A DNA stretch of 64,000 nucleotides, from contig JAGDZO010000006.1 of assembly GCA_049115815.1 (NCBI GenBank), positions 682,001-746,000 of the forward strand. The letters run 5' to 3'. The notes below the pieces were generated by a model, which saw only the letters and a list, made by a program, of their open reading frames with translations, searched no databases and had not been told where the DNA came from. Positions 8,814 to 18,926 of this stretch are shown one piece after another (position 1 is the stretch's first letter; each line of letters starts with the position of its first letter). A program made the translations under genes and the position numbers. The DNA comes from Marinoscillum sp049115815. GTDB taxonomy: Bacteria; Bacteroidota; Bacteroidia; Cytophagales; Cyclobacteriaceae.

Positions 8814-9908
8814 ATGAAAATTACCAAAGAAAATATACTAATTGCACTCAGTGAAGTACAAGACCCTGATCTGAAAAAGGATCTCGTCACTTTGGGAATG
8901 ATTCAAAACATCTTGCCATCGGAGGACGTAATCAAGTTCACTGTGGTATTGACCACACCAGCGTGTCCTTTGAAGGAATTGATTAGAAAGGATTGTGAAA
9001 AAGCAATAGCCAAGCATTTTGGAGATTCCATCAAGGTGGAAATCGAAATGTCTAGTACAGTAACCACCATACGAGAAAACGCTCCATTACTACCCGGCGT
9101 GAAAAACATCATTGCGGTATCTTCTGGCAAAGGTGGTGTTGGAAAATCTACTGTAGCAGCTAATTTGGCTGTGTCTTTGGCTAAATCTGGCGCTTCTGTG
9201 GGACTTATTGATGCAGACATTTTCGGCCCATCAGTTCCTACCATGTTCAATTGTGAATTCGAACAACCAGGAGTGACTCAAGTAGATGGAAAGAATAAAA
9301 TTCTTCCTATTCTTCAATACGGTGTGAAACTCATGTCAATTGGGTTTCTAGCACCACCAGAAAATGCTGTGGTGTGGCGCGGACCTATGGCTAGTTCTGC
9401 CTTGAAGCAGTTTCTTGGAGACACGATCTGGGGTGACTTAGATTATCTCTTGATAGATCTGCCCCCTGGCACTAGTGATATCCACTTGACCTTGGTACAA
9501 AGTGTGCCAGTCACAGGAGCCATTGTGGTAACGACCCCTCAAAAAGTAGCTTTGGCTGATGCTCAAAAAGGAATTCAGATGTTTCAGCAGCCCCAAATCA
9601 ATGTGCCTGTTCTTGGCGTGGTAGAGAATATGGCATACTTCACTCCTGCGGAATTGCCGGATAATAGATACTACATTTTCGGAGAAAATGGAGGTAAGAA
9701 CCTCGCTGAGAAGTTTGAAGTAAATTATTTAGGTCAAATCCCAATCGTACAAAGCATTAGAGAAAGTGGTGACTCAGGATACCCTGCTGCGCTTAAAGAT
9801 GACCAATCGGCGAAGGCTTTCAATGAATTGGCACAAACACTGGCTCAAAAGGTAGCTATAAGAAATGCTTCGTCCGAACAAACTAAAAAGGTAGAAATCA
9901 ACGTTTAG
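8814..9908 (+). CDS. mrp: Mrp/ApbC-family P-loop ATPase, Fe-S cluster carrier
   Basis: An N-terminal MIP18/DUF59 domain (about 1-85) is followed by a ParA/MinD-type NTPase with the deviant Walker A GKGGVGKST and LLIDLPPGTSD. The family binds and hands on Fe-S clusters. The usual CxxC cluster motif is absent: the equivalent stretch reads VENMAYFTPAELPDN. An upstream in-frame TTG at 8793 exists, but I prefer the ATG at 8814 (364 residues), which matches family length. The NifU-like gene follows after four bases, supporting a joint role in Fe-S assembly or delivery. Confidence 0.94.
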   Translation: MKITKENILIALSEVQDPDLKKDLVTLGMIQNILPSEDVIKFTVVLTTPACPLKELIRKDCEKAIAKHFGDSIKVEIEMSSTVTTIRENAPLLPGVKNIIAVSSGKGGVGKSTVAANLAVSLAKSGASVGLIDADIFGPSVPTMFNCEFEQPGVTQVDGKNKILPILQYGVKLMSIGFLAPPENAVVWRGPMASSALKQFLGDTIWGDLDYLLIDLPPGTSDIHLTLVQSVPVTGAIVVTTPQKVALADAQKGIQMFQQPQINVPVLGVVENMAYFTPAELPDNRYYIFGENGGKNLAEKFEVNYLGQIPIVQSIRESGDSGYPAALKDDQSAKAFNELAQTLAQKVAIRNASSEQTKKVEINV

Positions 9909-9912
9909 CTCT

Positions 9913-10200
9913 ATGGCAAGTCAAGAATTGTTGCAAAAAATTGAAAGTGCTCTTAATAGTATCAGACCATACTTGAAGGCAGACGGTGGTGATGTGAAGC
10001 TACTTGACGTGAATGATGAGATGGTCGTCTCTTTGGAATTGCTTGGAAGCTGTGGCTCTTGCCCAATGTCTGCAATGACATTAAAAGCAGGTGTAGCGGA
10101 AGCAATCAAGCGTGTGGCTCCAGAGATTACCAATGTAGAGGCAATCAATTTAACAGCACATGATGATCCAAATGCCAAATTGCCTAATGCTGTAATCTAA
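9913..10200 (+). CDS. NifU-like (Nfu) Fe-S scaffold domain protein
   Basis: A 95-residue protein made of a single NifU C-terminal domain. It has the signature IRPYLKADGGDVKLLDV and the cluster-binding CGSC (C47 and C50) followed by PMSAMTLKAG. Nfu proteins hold a 4Fe-4S cluster between two subunits and transfer it to target enzymes. It lies four bases after mrp and two bases before the large metalloprotease gene, so it is probably co-transcribed with mrp. Length is standard for stand-alone Nfu proteins. Confidence 0.95.
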   Translation: MASQELLQKIESALNSIRPYLKADGGDVKLLDVNDEMVVSLELLGSCGSCPMSAMTLKAGVAEAIKRVAPEITNVEAINLTAHDDPNAKLPNAVI

Positions 10201-10202
10201 AT

Positions 10203-13154
10203 ATGAGAATATTCTATCTGTGTTTATTTTGGTTAATAACCTTACCGGGCTGGACACAGAACCGTTGCGCTACAGAGTCGCTCCTTTCAAATCATAACCG
10301 TAAAGAATCACTTCAAGAATTTGAGCAATGGTTGAAAGTTGCCAAAAATGGTCGGTTAAAAACTTCACAAACTAACAATTCATCAGCATCGATTTACCGT
10401 GTCCCCATAGTGTTTCATATCATCCATGATGGTAGCAGTATAGGAAATGGTAGCAATATTTCTGATAAACGGATCATGGAGCAAGTAGAAATACTTAACA
10501 ACGACTTTAGAAGGCTCAATACTGATGCTAGTGAAACTCCGGCTGAATTTCTTCCTGTTGCTGCAGACACTGAAATAGAATTTGTATTGGCTAAGCAAGA
10601 CCCTGAAGGCTTACCTACCACTGGGATAATTAGACAGAGAGGTTCTAAAGACTCATATCATCCTGTAAACGATGAAGCAGTACTAACCGCCGAGAGCTTC
10701 TGGGATCAAGATTATTACGTCAATATTTGGGTAACGGATCTTAACGGATTCTTAGGTGCAGCTCAGTTTCCATTCTCGACAATTGATGGATCAGAAACCA
10801 AAAATTACAAATCCAGCGATGGTTTGATGTTGGATTATGAGTACGTAGGAATAAATCCTTCTGCACCATCTTTTGATAGCTATGGAAGAACTACAGTCCA
10901 TGAAATGGGACATTACCTTGGGTTAAAGCACATCTGGGGAGATGGAGGGTGCTCATTTGATGATTTCTGTGAGGATACCCCTCGAGCGGAAAATGCGACA
11001 TTTGACTGCCCAGGCACAAAATTCTCATGTTCATCAAACGACATGATCCAAAACTACATGGACTATACAGATGATGTCTGTATGAATCTCTTTACCGTCT
11101 GTCAGAAGGAAAGAATGCGCACCGTACTGGAAATGAGTCCGAGACGAGCGTCATTACTCACATCGCCAGGACTAAAAGAACCTATTATGGTATCAAACGA
11201 TCTTGGCATCAGATCGATAGTTTCTCCGGATCAAATGAACTGTGAAACGGCCATCATTCCGAGCGTAGAGGTAAGAAACTATGGGACTAATGTAATAGAA
11301 AGCTACTCTGTCAATCTATTTGTCAATGGTGTTTCGATAGAGACCTTAAACGTTGAAAACTCTTTGAACATTGGAGAAACTACCGTTTTGACTTTCGACG
11401 CTCTGACACTTTCGGGAAACTCAAGTGACAGTCTATCTATACAAATTGAACAAGTCAATGGAAGTAGTGATCAAAACAATGCGAATGATATAAAGACTAT
11501 TGTCATCAATCCATTTGAACAGAGTGTAGTTCCTTATTACGAAGATTTTGAAAGCAATGAGCCAATTTATTCTTACATGGAAAATGGTACCTCATCCAAA
11601 TGGATGAAAACTACCGCTCCCTCTGATGATCTTGGGAACATGGCTGCCTACCTCCCATTCCACAACCAAGAAACCAACTTCGGATATCGCGACATCTTCA
11701 TCACTCCCACATTTGATTTGTCAGCGCTTACTTCTGTTCAGTTAGATTTTGAGTTTGCTTATGCTTCCAGACCCAATGAGCTGCCGGATGGCCTAGTAGT
11801 CGTAGTATCAACTGACTGTGGTGCCTCTTTCCCAAAAAGAAATATTGTTTTTGAGCGATACGGCAGGTCGTTGGCAACAAGCAGTGCTTCTGATTTTAGT
11901 TTTGTTCCAACCAGAGTAGATGACTGGGAAAAGATCAGTTTGAATTTGACTGAGTTCGCAGGAGAAGAAAATGTGCAGATAGGATTTATGGGGGTAAATG
12001 CTGGTGGAAACAATATCTATCTTGATGAAATATCACTGACCTCTGCCAATCTCCTGGCTTACGATATAGGAATCAAATCAATAGATAACTTACCGTTGGC
12101 ATCATGCGCCACCTCATCCAGAGTGAATTTGCAGATGAAAAATTTTGGGTATGAAACCATCAACACCATCAACATCAAATCCACCATCAATGGTGTTTCA
12201 CAGTCCTATGATTTCAATAGACTTTCTCTAAGATCAGGTCAGACCGAATTTATTAACATTTCGATATCAGACCAACTAACGTTTGGCACCAATGAGATCA
12301 TATTTGAAATCGGCCAAATTAATGGACAGACCGATGGATTTGACGGCAACAATGTTTGGACACACTATGGTCTTATAGAAGATTCTGAAGAATTGATCCC
12401 CTTAAGAGAGGATTTTGAGCCGATGAATTGGCAGATTGTAAACACACAAGGAATTAGCTTCCTGGAAGTTGTCGATCTTGACAGGAATGATGTATTAGCA
12501 ACCAAAAGTTTCGACAATGACACAGTCGGTCAGAGTATACTGGTCTCTCCTACCATACTCACGGGTGATTACAAAACTGGAGGATTGAGGTTTGATTATT
12601 CGTATGGACAGAGGCTTGGATTCAATGATAATCTTAAAGTGATGTTATCAGTGAACTGTGGCAAAACCTACGACAAAGAACTCTTAAGCCTAAACGCCGC
12701 TCAACTAGCCGTGACCAATAGCAATGAGGAATGGATTCCAGAGAGCGACGATGATTGGAAGCAAGCTTTCATTGATCTTAGCGAGCATATGATATGGCCA
12801 GAATTGAGAATAGCTTTTGTTTTCACCAATGGAAACGGGAACAAACTCTATCTAGATAATATTGATGTACTAACCACCAATGATCCTGACCTTCCTGAAT
12901 TTGAAAATCCAGTAATGGTCTATCCTAATCCGGCATTTAGATCATTCAAGGTGGCCCTAAATCTTCAACATAAACAGGTCGTAAATATTCGGCTAATGGA
13001 TATGACTGGACATGTCATATTCGACAAGCCATTTGCCAACAGCATCAATCAAACGCTCAATTTCGAAGCTCCTTCTCAAAGTGGCTTCTATTTACTTCAA
13101 GTCACCGGAGAAAATAATCTAAATCAGATCAAAAGGATCTTCATAAAGCGTTAG
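10203..13154 (+). CDS. Secreted M43 (pappalysin-type) metalloprotease with T9SS sorting domain
   Basis: A 983-residue exported protease. After a signal peptide ending near WTQ (residue 19), the catalytic domain carries the zinc motif HEMGHYLGLKH (H233 to H243) and a Met-turn region NYMDYTDDVCM, typical of metzincin M43 enzymes. Two regions starting YYEDFES and LREDFEP resemble the choice-of-anchor J/MAM-like repeats often found in such proteins. The C terminus is a type A T9SS sorting domain starting VMVYPNPAFRSF and ending in basic IKRIFIKR. It should cross the outer membrane by the type IX system; substrate unknown. It starts two bases after the nfu gene. Confidence 0.92.
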   Translation: MRIFYLCLFWLITLPGWTQNRCATESLLSNHNRKESLQEFEQWLKVAKNGRLKTSQTNNSSASIYRVPIVFHIIHDGSSIGNGSNISDKRIMEQVEILNNDFRRLNTDASETPAEFLPVAADTEIEFVLAKQDPEGLPTTGIIRQRGSKDSYHPVNDEAVLTAESFWDQDYYVNIWVTDLNGFLGAAQFPFSTIDGSETKNYKSSDGLMLDYEYVGINPSAPSFDSYGRTTVHEMGHYLGLKHIWGDGGCSFDDFCEDTPRAENATFDCPGTKFSCSSNDMIQNYMDYTDDVCMNLFTVCQKERMRTVLEMSPRRASLLTSPGLKEPIMVSNDLGIRSIVSPDQMNCETAIIPSVEVRNYGTNVIESYSVNLFVNGVSIETLNVENSLNIGETTVLTFDALTLSGNSSDSLSIQIEQVNGSSDQNNANDIKTIVINPFEQSVVPYYEDFESNEPIYSYMENGTSSKWMKTTAPSDDLGNMAAYLPFHNQETNFGYRDIFITPTFDLSALTSVQLDFEFAYASRPNELPDGLVVVVSTDCGASFPKRNIVFERYGRSLATSSASDFSFVPTRVDDWEKISLNLTEFAGEENVQIGFMGVNAGGNNIYLDEISLTSANLLAYDIGIKSIDNLPLASCATSSRVNLQMKNFGYETINTINIKSTINGVSQSYDFNRLSLRSGQTEFINISISDQLTFGTNEIIFEIGQINGQTDGFDGNNVWTHYGLIEDSEELIPLREDFEPMNWQIVNTQGISFLEVVDLDRNDVLATKSFDNDTVGQSILVSPTILTGDYKTGGLRFDYSYGQRLGFNDNLKVMLSVNCGKTYDKELLSLNAAQLAVTNSNEEWIPESDDDWKQAFIDLSEHMIWPELRIAFVFTNGNGNKLYLDNIDVLTTNDPDLPEFENPVMVYPNPAFRSFKVALNLQHKQVVNIRLMDMTGHVIFDKPFANSINQTLNFEAPSQSGFYLLQVTGENNLNQIKRIFIKR

Positions 13155-13185
13155 TTCTTTCTAAATCAAACTAATTTTATCCTAC

Positions 13186-15846
13186 ATGAGAATAGGAATT
13201 TTTTTTGGCGGACAATCGAGGGAGCGAGAAATATCATTCGCCGGAGGACGCACGGTCTATGACAATTTAAACAAAGCATTATTCACCCCCGTCCCTATCT
13301 TCATTGACAGCTTGGGAAATTTCATTCTATTGGAATGGAAATATCTTTACAAAGGCACCATTAGGGACTTTTATCCGGCAGCAGAACACACGCCTGATAG
13401 TCCTCACTTTTTTCAGGTTTATGCCGAATCCTTAGCCGAAAACAAGGAGCTGATAGAATCAAGTATCCAATCCATAGGAAGAAAAATTGCTCCAGAAGAA
13501 TTCTCTTCATTGATGGATTTTGCCTTTTTGGCACTACATGGGCCTTTTGGTGAGGATGGCAACATACAGGGCATTTTGGAATGGTACGGGGTTCCCTATT
13601 CAGGTGCGGGTATTTTGCCTAGCAGTATAGGCATTGACAAAGAGATTCAAAAAGCTGTATTGCAGGCATCTGGTTTTGAAACACCTGATTACCAAGTGAT
13701 TAAAAGAGCTTCGTGGCAAAATAGTCCCGAGCAAATCCTGAATCAATTAGAGGATAGTTTTAATTATCCGCTTGTGGTAAAGTCGCCTCATCAGGGATCT
13801 TCCATAGGAGTCAACATAGCCAAAGATAGATCCAGCCTTCTCTCAGGTATCAATCAGTCATTTTTCATTAGTAGTATAGACATCAACACCTGGAAATCTA
13901 AAACTGAAGATCAAAAGAGAGCTTTCCTGGTATCATTTACAGATATAAGAGAGGGATTAGGATTTCCTGTGTTTGCCAATGGCAAGACGATCTATCATCC
14001 CGAAGATCTCTGGCGTGAGTTAGATGAAAGCACAGACAGTACCATGCGTCTCGAATCTCCAAACGGGGAGTCAGCAGTGTTGGTAGAATCTTTTATCGTT
14101 GGGCGAGAATTTTCCTGCATCGTGATAGAAGATGAAAATGGCCAACCACTTGCACTGCCTCCTACTGAAATCAGAAAAAGTAGCCAGTTATTTGATTATC
14201 GATCAAAGTACCTTCCGGGAATCAGCAGAAAAATCACCCCAATTGATCTCCCAATAGACGACATCAACAGAATCATTCAAAAAGCTGAAGAACTTTTCAC
14301 AGCCTTGCACAGTCAAGTTTATGCCAGACTGGATGGCTTTATTACCGAAGATGGATCGATCTTTTTAAATGATCCGAACACCACCTCAGGCATGTTGCCA
14401 TCTTCCTTTTTCTTCCATCAGGCGGCTGAGATTGGTTTGAATCCCTCAGAGTTTTTGACATACATCATTGCCAAAAGTCTATCAGCACGGACTACTTCAG
14501 GTAAAAACATATACCGTCTGAAAAAACTTGGTGACGACCTGAATAAAGCATTGACAGAAGTCCAAACCAAACTATCTCAGAAAACAAAAGTAGCTGTGGT
14601 CATGGGAGGCTTCTCTTCAGAGCGGCATATCAGTGTAGAAAGCGGAAGAAACATTTATGAAAAACTGGCTTCCTCTTCCAAATACCTACCTATCCCCATA
14701 TTCCTGACAGGTGACGAAAACGAACATCAGCTTTATCAGCTGCCTATCAACATTATGCTGAAAGATAATGCCGATGATATTAAGGAGAAAATTCTCCATC
14801 ATCGAGATGAGCAGCATCCCATCATCAACGAGATAAAGGAAAAAGCAAAAGGTATTCACACGCAATTCACCGTGGGTGATCAATCGGTACTTCAGCGGTT
14901 AAACTATCAGCAACTAGGTGAATTGGTAGATTTTGCCTTCATAGCACTACATGGTAGACCGGGAGAAGATGGTGCTATTCAGGTAGAATTAGAAAAACAA
15001 GGAACTCCCTACAATGGATCTGGGATCGAAAGCTCCAAAACATCGATCAATAAGTTTGAAACAAACAAAATATTGAGAGAAAATGGAATATTAGTTGCAG
15101 ATCATCTGCTAGTATTTCAAGATGCTTACGAAGAAAACCCTGGTAAAATTATTGACGGTATTGTTGAGCAGTTTGAGTTTCCTCTGATAGCCAAACCGGC
15201 CGATGATGGTTGCTCTTCAGCTGTGAAGAAAATCAAAAATCGTGAAGAGTTAGAGGCATTTTGTCAGATGATGTTTCGTTCATCTGCTGAATTCCCAGAT
15301 GGGCCAATGGGCGTACTCAATTTGAAGCCCAATGAGGAATTCCCCCAAAAGAACTACTTTTTGATAGAAACACTGATTAGCCCTAATGGAGCAGACAAGT
15401 TTCTTGAAATCACAGGAGGAATGTTGACTCAATATGATTCTGAGCAACTTACTTATTTGGTATTCGAACCATCGGAAGCATTGGCTAGCGGAGAAGTATT
15501 GTCACTAGAAGAAAAATTCCTGGCCGGAGAAGGCCAAAACATAACTCCTGCCCGGTTTGCAAATTCCCAAAAGGAGTACAATCGTATAGCTGATTCTGTC
15601 AAAGAAACTTTGGAGAAAACCGCAAGAATCATTGGAGTTGAAGGGTACTGTAGAATTGATGCCTTCGTAAGAATCTATCCTGACAAAGTAGAAACAGTCA
15701 TTATCGAAATCAATTCTTTGCCAGGAATGACCCCAGCTACCGCCATTTTTCATCAGGCGGCACTTAGCGAAATGCGACCCTACGATTTCATTGATAAGAT
15801 CATAGCGTTCGGTTTTCTACGTAAGAAGATTGGGCAATCCTCGTGA
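13186..15846 (+). CDS. ddl: Tandem fused D-alanine-D-alanine ligase (two ATP-grasp Ddl units)
   Basis: An 886-residue protein containing two complete Ddl-like units, about residues 1-455 and 467-886; ordinary Ddl is 310-370 residues. Each unit begins with the Ddl N-terminal motif (GGQSREREISF, then GGFSSERHISV) and contains LALHGPFGEDG or IALHGRPGEDG. The ATP-grasp loops differ: KSPHQGSSIGV in unit 1, KPADDGCSSAV in unit 2. The metal-binding segment is near canonical in unit 2 (EINSLPGMTP) but altered in unit 1 (NDPNTTSGMLP, Glu to Asp). Ddl joins two D-Ala for peptidoglycan. Division of labour between units is unknown. A PASTA protein gene follows, supporting a cell-wall role. Confidence 0.92.
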   Translation: MRIGIFFGGQSREREISFAGGRTVYDNLNKALFTPVPIFIDSLGNFILLEWKYLYKGTIRDFYPAAEHTPDSPHFFQVYAESLAENKELIESSIQSIGRKIAPEEFSSLMDFAFLALHGPFGEDGNIQGILEWYGVPYSGAGILPSSIGIDKEIQKAVLQASGFETPDYQVIKRASWQNSPEQILNQLEDSFNYPLVVKSPHQGSSIGVNIAKDRSSLLSGINQSFFISSIDINTWKSKTEDQKRAFLVSFTDIREGLGFPVFANGKTIYHPEDLWRELDESTDSTMRLESPNGESAVLVESFIVGREFSCIVIEDENGQPLALPPTEIRKSSQLFDYRSKYLPGISRKITPIDLPIDDINRIIQKAEELFTALHSQVYARLDGFITEDGSIFLNDPNTTSGMLPSSFFFHQAAEIGLNPSEFLTYIIAKSLSARTTSGKNIYRLKKLGDDLNKALTEVQTKLSQKTKVAVVMGGFSSERHISVESGRNIYEKLASSSKYLPIPIFLTGDENEHQLYQLPINIMLKDNADDIKEKILHHRDEQHPIINEIKEKAKGIHTQFTVGDQSVLQRLNYQQLGELVDFAFIALHGRPGEDGAIQVELEKQGTPYNGSGIESSKTSINKFETNKILRENGILVADHLLVFQDAYEENPGKIIDGIVEQFEFPLIAKPADDGCSSAVKKIKNREELEAFCQMMFRSSAEFPDGPMGVLNLKPNEEFPQKNYFLIETLISPNGADKFLEITGGMLTQYDSEQLTYLVFEPSEALASGEVLSLEEKFLAGEGQNITPARFANSQKEYNRIADSVKETLEKTARIIGVEGYCRIDAFVRIYPDKVETVIIEINSLPGMTPATAIFHQAALSEMRPYDFIDKIIAFGFLRKKIGQSS

Positions 15847-15916
15847 TTTCCTAAGAGTAAAACTTAGTTTGATTATCTTCGAATCTATTATATCAAAGCT
15901 TTAATATCAGCAAAAC

Positions 15917-16768
15917 ATGGCTTTCTTCAAGATCAACACATGGAAAGATTTGGCAGTACACATTGTAGTGCTAATTGGATTGTCCTTGGCTTTGGTTTTT
16001 TCGTTTTTCTATATCTATCTCCCTATCGTCACCAATCATGGCGAGACCATCACAGTACCAGACGTGCAGGGTGTACCGCTAGCTGATCTCGATGAGTTTT
16101 TGAAGGAACGTAAACTGAGATATGAAGTCACTCCAGATTCTGGATTTTCGGCCAACCTCCCTCCGCTCTCTGTTCTTAGACAGTTTCCGGCTGCAAATTC
16201 CAAGGTAAAGGAAAACAGAAAAATATATGTGAGTTTGAATGCGGAGAATGCTCCATTGGTGCGTATGCCCAAGCTTACGAGTGGTTCAGTTAAAAATGCA
16301 CAGCTTGTATTGAAGACGTTTGACCTGAATCTAGGTGAAATCAAATATGTGTCCGATTTGGCCCTCAATTATATTTTGGAGCAGAGGCATGATGGCAAGA
16401 TCATCGTAGAGGGAACTCAGATCCCGAAGGGTTCTGTCATTGACTTGATCGTTGGTGATGGACTGGGCCAGCAGAGTTTAGCATCACCAAACCTAATAGG
16501 CCTTGATGTGGAAAGTGCTCAATTTGCAATAGTTGGCTCAGGCCTAAAGATTGGCAATATGACATACGAGAAAGAAGGAATCGCCGTTGTAGAGCAAGAG
16601 AATGATGAAGGCATAGTGTATACTCAAAACGTAAAAGTATCTCCAGGTGCAATTTTCAAACAAGAACCAAAAGTAGGCACCACCATGCGGCTTGGACAAA
16701 AAGTAGACTTATGGGTTTACAGACCTGATTCTCTCAACACCAACCCAACGCTTCTAGATAAGCAGTGA
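15917..16768 (+). CDS. Membrane-anchored PASTA-domain protein
   Basis: A 283-residue protein with a short cytoplasmic tail, one transmembrane helix (about residues 13-35) and three periplasmic PASTA domains: VPDVQGVPLADLDEFL (from about 46), MPKLTSGSVKNAQLVL (from about 115) and SPNLIGLDVESAQFAI (from about 190). PASTA domains bind uncrosslinked peptidoglycan or muropeptides. There is no kinase or transpeptidase domain, which is usual for the stand-alone PASTA proteins of Bacteroidota. Position just after the double Ddl gene points to a peptidoglycan-sensing or scaffolding role. Its stop overlaps the next gene's GTG start. Confidence 0.92.
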   Translation: MAFFKINTWKDLAVHIVVLIGLSLALVFSFFYIYLPIVTNHGETITVPDVQGVPLADLDEFLKERKLRYEVTPDSGFSANLPPLSVLRQFPAANSKVKENRKIYVSLNAENAPLVRMPKLTSGSVKNAQLVLKTFDLNLGEIKYVSDLALNYILEQRHDGKIIVEGTQIPKGSVIDLIVGDGLGQQSLASPNLIGLDVESAQFAIVGSGLKIGNMTYEKEGIAVVEQENDEGIVYTQNVKVSPGAIFKQEPKVGTTMRLGQKVDLWVYRPDSLNTNPTLLDKQ

Positions 16769-18630
16769 GAAGAATACTTTTTATATTTTCATTCGCAATT
16801 ACAATTATTGCCCAAGGTCAGTTCTTAATTCAGGGAATTCAGCCAAATAGTAGCAATCTGCAAGTTTCGGCTGATACTACAGTACTAACATTGCCTTTTT
16901 GGGAAGACTTTTCCACTTCGAGCAATTCTCCGGATACTGCCAAGTGGATTTCAGGATCTGATGTATTTATCAACACCAGCTTAGGTATCAATCCTCCAAC
17001 TTATAAATTGGCAACTTTTGATGGCTTGCGCAAAGATGGAAATGCACATGATATCGCTAACAGCTTCAATGGTCCAGGCGATAGCTTAGTGTCTCTTCCT
17101 ATTGATCTATCCTCCGTAAGCGTATTCAATCAGGCCACTACTTATCTGAGTTTCTACTGGCAAGCTAAAGGCAATGGTGAGATACCCGAGGCTAACGATT
17201 CCCTTGTCCTCTACTTCTCAAAATTCAACCCTGACACCATCAGAAACACAACTATTTGGGATCGAGTGTGGGTTCAGACAGGTGGCGAAGGAGCAGTTGA
17301 TAGCAACTTCACGCAGGTTATTCTACCATTGGATAGTCCCAGTTATTTTTTCTCGGAGTTTCAATTCAAATTCGTTAGCTATGGAGGAAAAACAGGTCCT
17401 TTCGATACTTGGCACATAGATTACATCTATATCAATGAAAATAGAAATGCAAACGACCTCTCACACTTTGACAGGTCTCTGACGGGTAGTCCTTCGCTGT
17501 TATTTCAACCATATTACGAAGTTCCTGCGGAACATTTTTATACAGACCCTACTTCCATAGTCTCCTCACAAACCATCCAGGCTAGCAACTTAGATCAAGT
17601 CACGCTAGTAGGTCATCCACTAGAGTATTACTATACGCTAAGAGACTTATCCAATGATGTGCTATTAGATTCCGTTTCGTTAGGCAATGGTGGACTGGGA
17701 GGTTTAAAACCTTCGGAGATTAGAACCATTCAAGGCCCAGATAACTTGACGTTGAACTTCGCATCTCAGCCAGACAGTCTTGTACTCGAATCCAGCTTCT
17801 TTTATTTAACAAATGACAAGCCCCTATTCGAAGAAGTCAACGGCAGTGATACAGTATTTTTACCCGTTCATTTAAATACCAACGATCAAATCAAAACACA
17901 GTACCTGTTGCAGAACCACTATGCATATGACGATGGTTCGGCCGAATTTGCAGTGGCAATCAACGCGTTCAGAGGCCAATTGGCTGTCAAGTTTGATTTG
18001 ATTGAACCAGACACGATTACAGATATTGATATCTATTTTCCAAGTATCGCACCAGAGGCAGCTGGCAGTTCGGTGGATATTTTGATTTGGGATCGACTTG
18101 ATGACAATCACATTCGTACACGTCAGACTTATACTATTGAGGGTCCTACAGGCTTAAATGAATTCAAGAGAATCAAACTAAGCAAACCAGTGGTTACCAG
18201 AGACAGTATTTTCATAGGTTATCAGCAGTTTACGGACAATTATATAGGCATAGGATTTGATCGAAACAATACGGATGCAGGACAACATATTTATTCAAAT
18301 GTCACGGGAGAATGGGTGCAAAACAGTACCATACACGGAGCGATTATGATAAGACCTGTGTTTGGTTATGATTCTATATTCGCATCTTCAGAGCTCAATA
18401 TCCCTATGGAGATAAAATCAGTCAAGGCTTACCCAAATCCTTCATCAGGGGTTTTGAAAATAGATGGCTTATATGATTCTTTGGAATTATATAGCCTCAC
18501 CGGCCAATTGGTTTATCAATCGGAATACCGTGAATTTCATGATGTTACTTTTTTGGATAATGGCATATATTTACTGCTATTATCAAGCGATACCCCTATC
18601 AAATCGCAAAAAGTAGTTATCCGAAAATGA
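16765..18630 (+). CDS. Large surface protein with T9SS type A sorting domain
   Basis: A 621-residue exported protein of unknown function. It starts at a GTG overlapping the PASTA stop by four bases (GTGA) and encodes a signal peptide ending near IIAQGQ. The body begins with LPFWEDFSTSSNSPDTAKW, a pattern I recall from many Cytophagales surface proteins, and appears entirely beta-rich; no catalytic residues stand out. The C-terminal sorting domain starts VKAYPNPSSGVLKI and ends in QKVVIRK. Tight overlap with PASTA upstream and rhodanese downstream indicates one transcript. Confidence 0.86.
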   Translation: MRRILFIFSFAITIIAQGQFLIQGIQPNSSNLQVSADTTVLTLPFWEDFSTSSNSPDTAKWISGSDVFINTSLGINPPTYKLATFDGLRKDGNAHDIANSFNGPGDSLVSLPIDLSSVSVFNQATTYLSFYWQAKGNGEIPEANDSLVLYFSKFNPDTIRNTTIWDRVWVQTGGEGAVDSNFTQVILPLDSPSYFFSEFQFKFVSYGGKTGPFDTWHIDYIYINENRNANDLSHFDRSLTGSPSLLFQPYYEVPAEHFYTDPTSIVSSQTIQASNLDQVTLVGHPLEYYYTLRDLSNDVLLDSVSLGNGGLGGLKPSEIRTIQGPDNLTLNFASQPDSLVLESSFFYLTNDKPLFEEVNGSDTVFLPVHLNTNDQIKTQYLLQNHYAYDDGSAEFAVAINAFRGQLAVKFDLIEPDTITDIDIYFPSIAPEAAGSSVDILIWDRLDDNHIRTRQTYTIEGPTGLNEFKRIKLSKPVVTRDSIFIGYQQFTDNYIGIGFDRNNTDAGQHIYSNVTGEWVQNSTIHGAIMIRPVFGYDSIFASSELNIPMEIKSVKAYPNPSSGVLKIDGLYDSLELYSLTGQLVYQSEYREFHDVTFLDNGIYLLLLSSDTPIKSQKVVIRK

Positions 18631-18926
18631 ACGACATCACACCCCAAGAATTATTAAAAAGATCAAGTGAAGGAGAAGACCTATTGATCATTGACGTCCG
18701 AGAAGACTGGGAATATGAGGAGTTTAATATCAACGCTCAACATATTCCACTCCACTCCTTGCCACATTCGATCAACTCACTTATTGATTGGCAACATTCT
18801 GAAATCATTGTACACTGTAAGTCTGGTACAAGAAGTAGTCAGGCCAAAAAGCTGTTGCTAAAAAATGGATTCTCTAATGTGCGGTCATTACTCGGCGGCA
18901 TAGAAGCTTACCAAATTATCTTATGA
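18627..18926 (+). CDS. Rhodanese-like domain protein
   Basis: A 99-residue single-domain rhodanese. It shows the N-terminal LLIIDVREDWEYEEFNI motif and the active-site loop HCKSGTRS with catalytic Cys64, so persulfide transfer is plausible. There is no signal peptide, so it acts in the cytoplasm. The gene overlaps its neighbours by four bases on both sides (ATGA), sitting between two genes for exported T9SS proteins. Substrate and donor are unknown; proximity to Fe-S genes mrp and nfu may be coincidental. Confidence 0.93.
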   Translation: MNDITPQELLKRSSEGEDLLIIDVREDWEYEEFNINAQHIPLHSLPHSINSLIDWQHSEIIVHCKSGTRSSQAKKLLLKNGFSNVRSLLGGIEAYQIIL

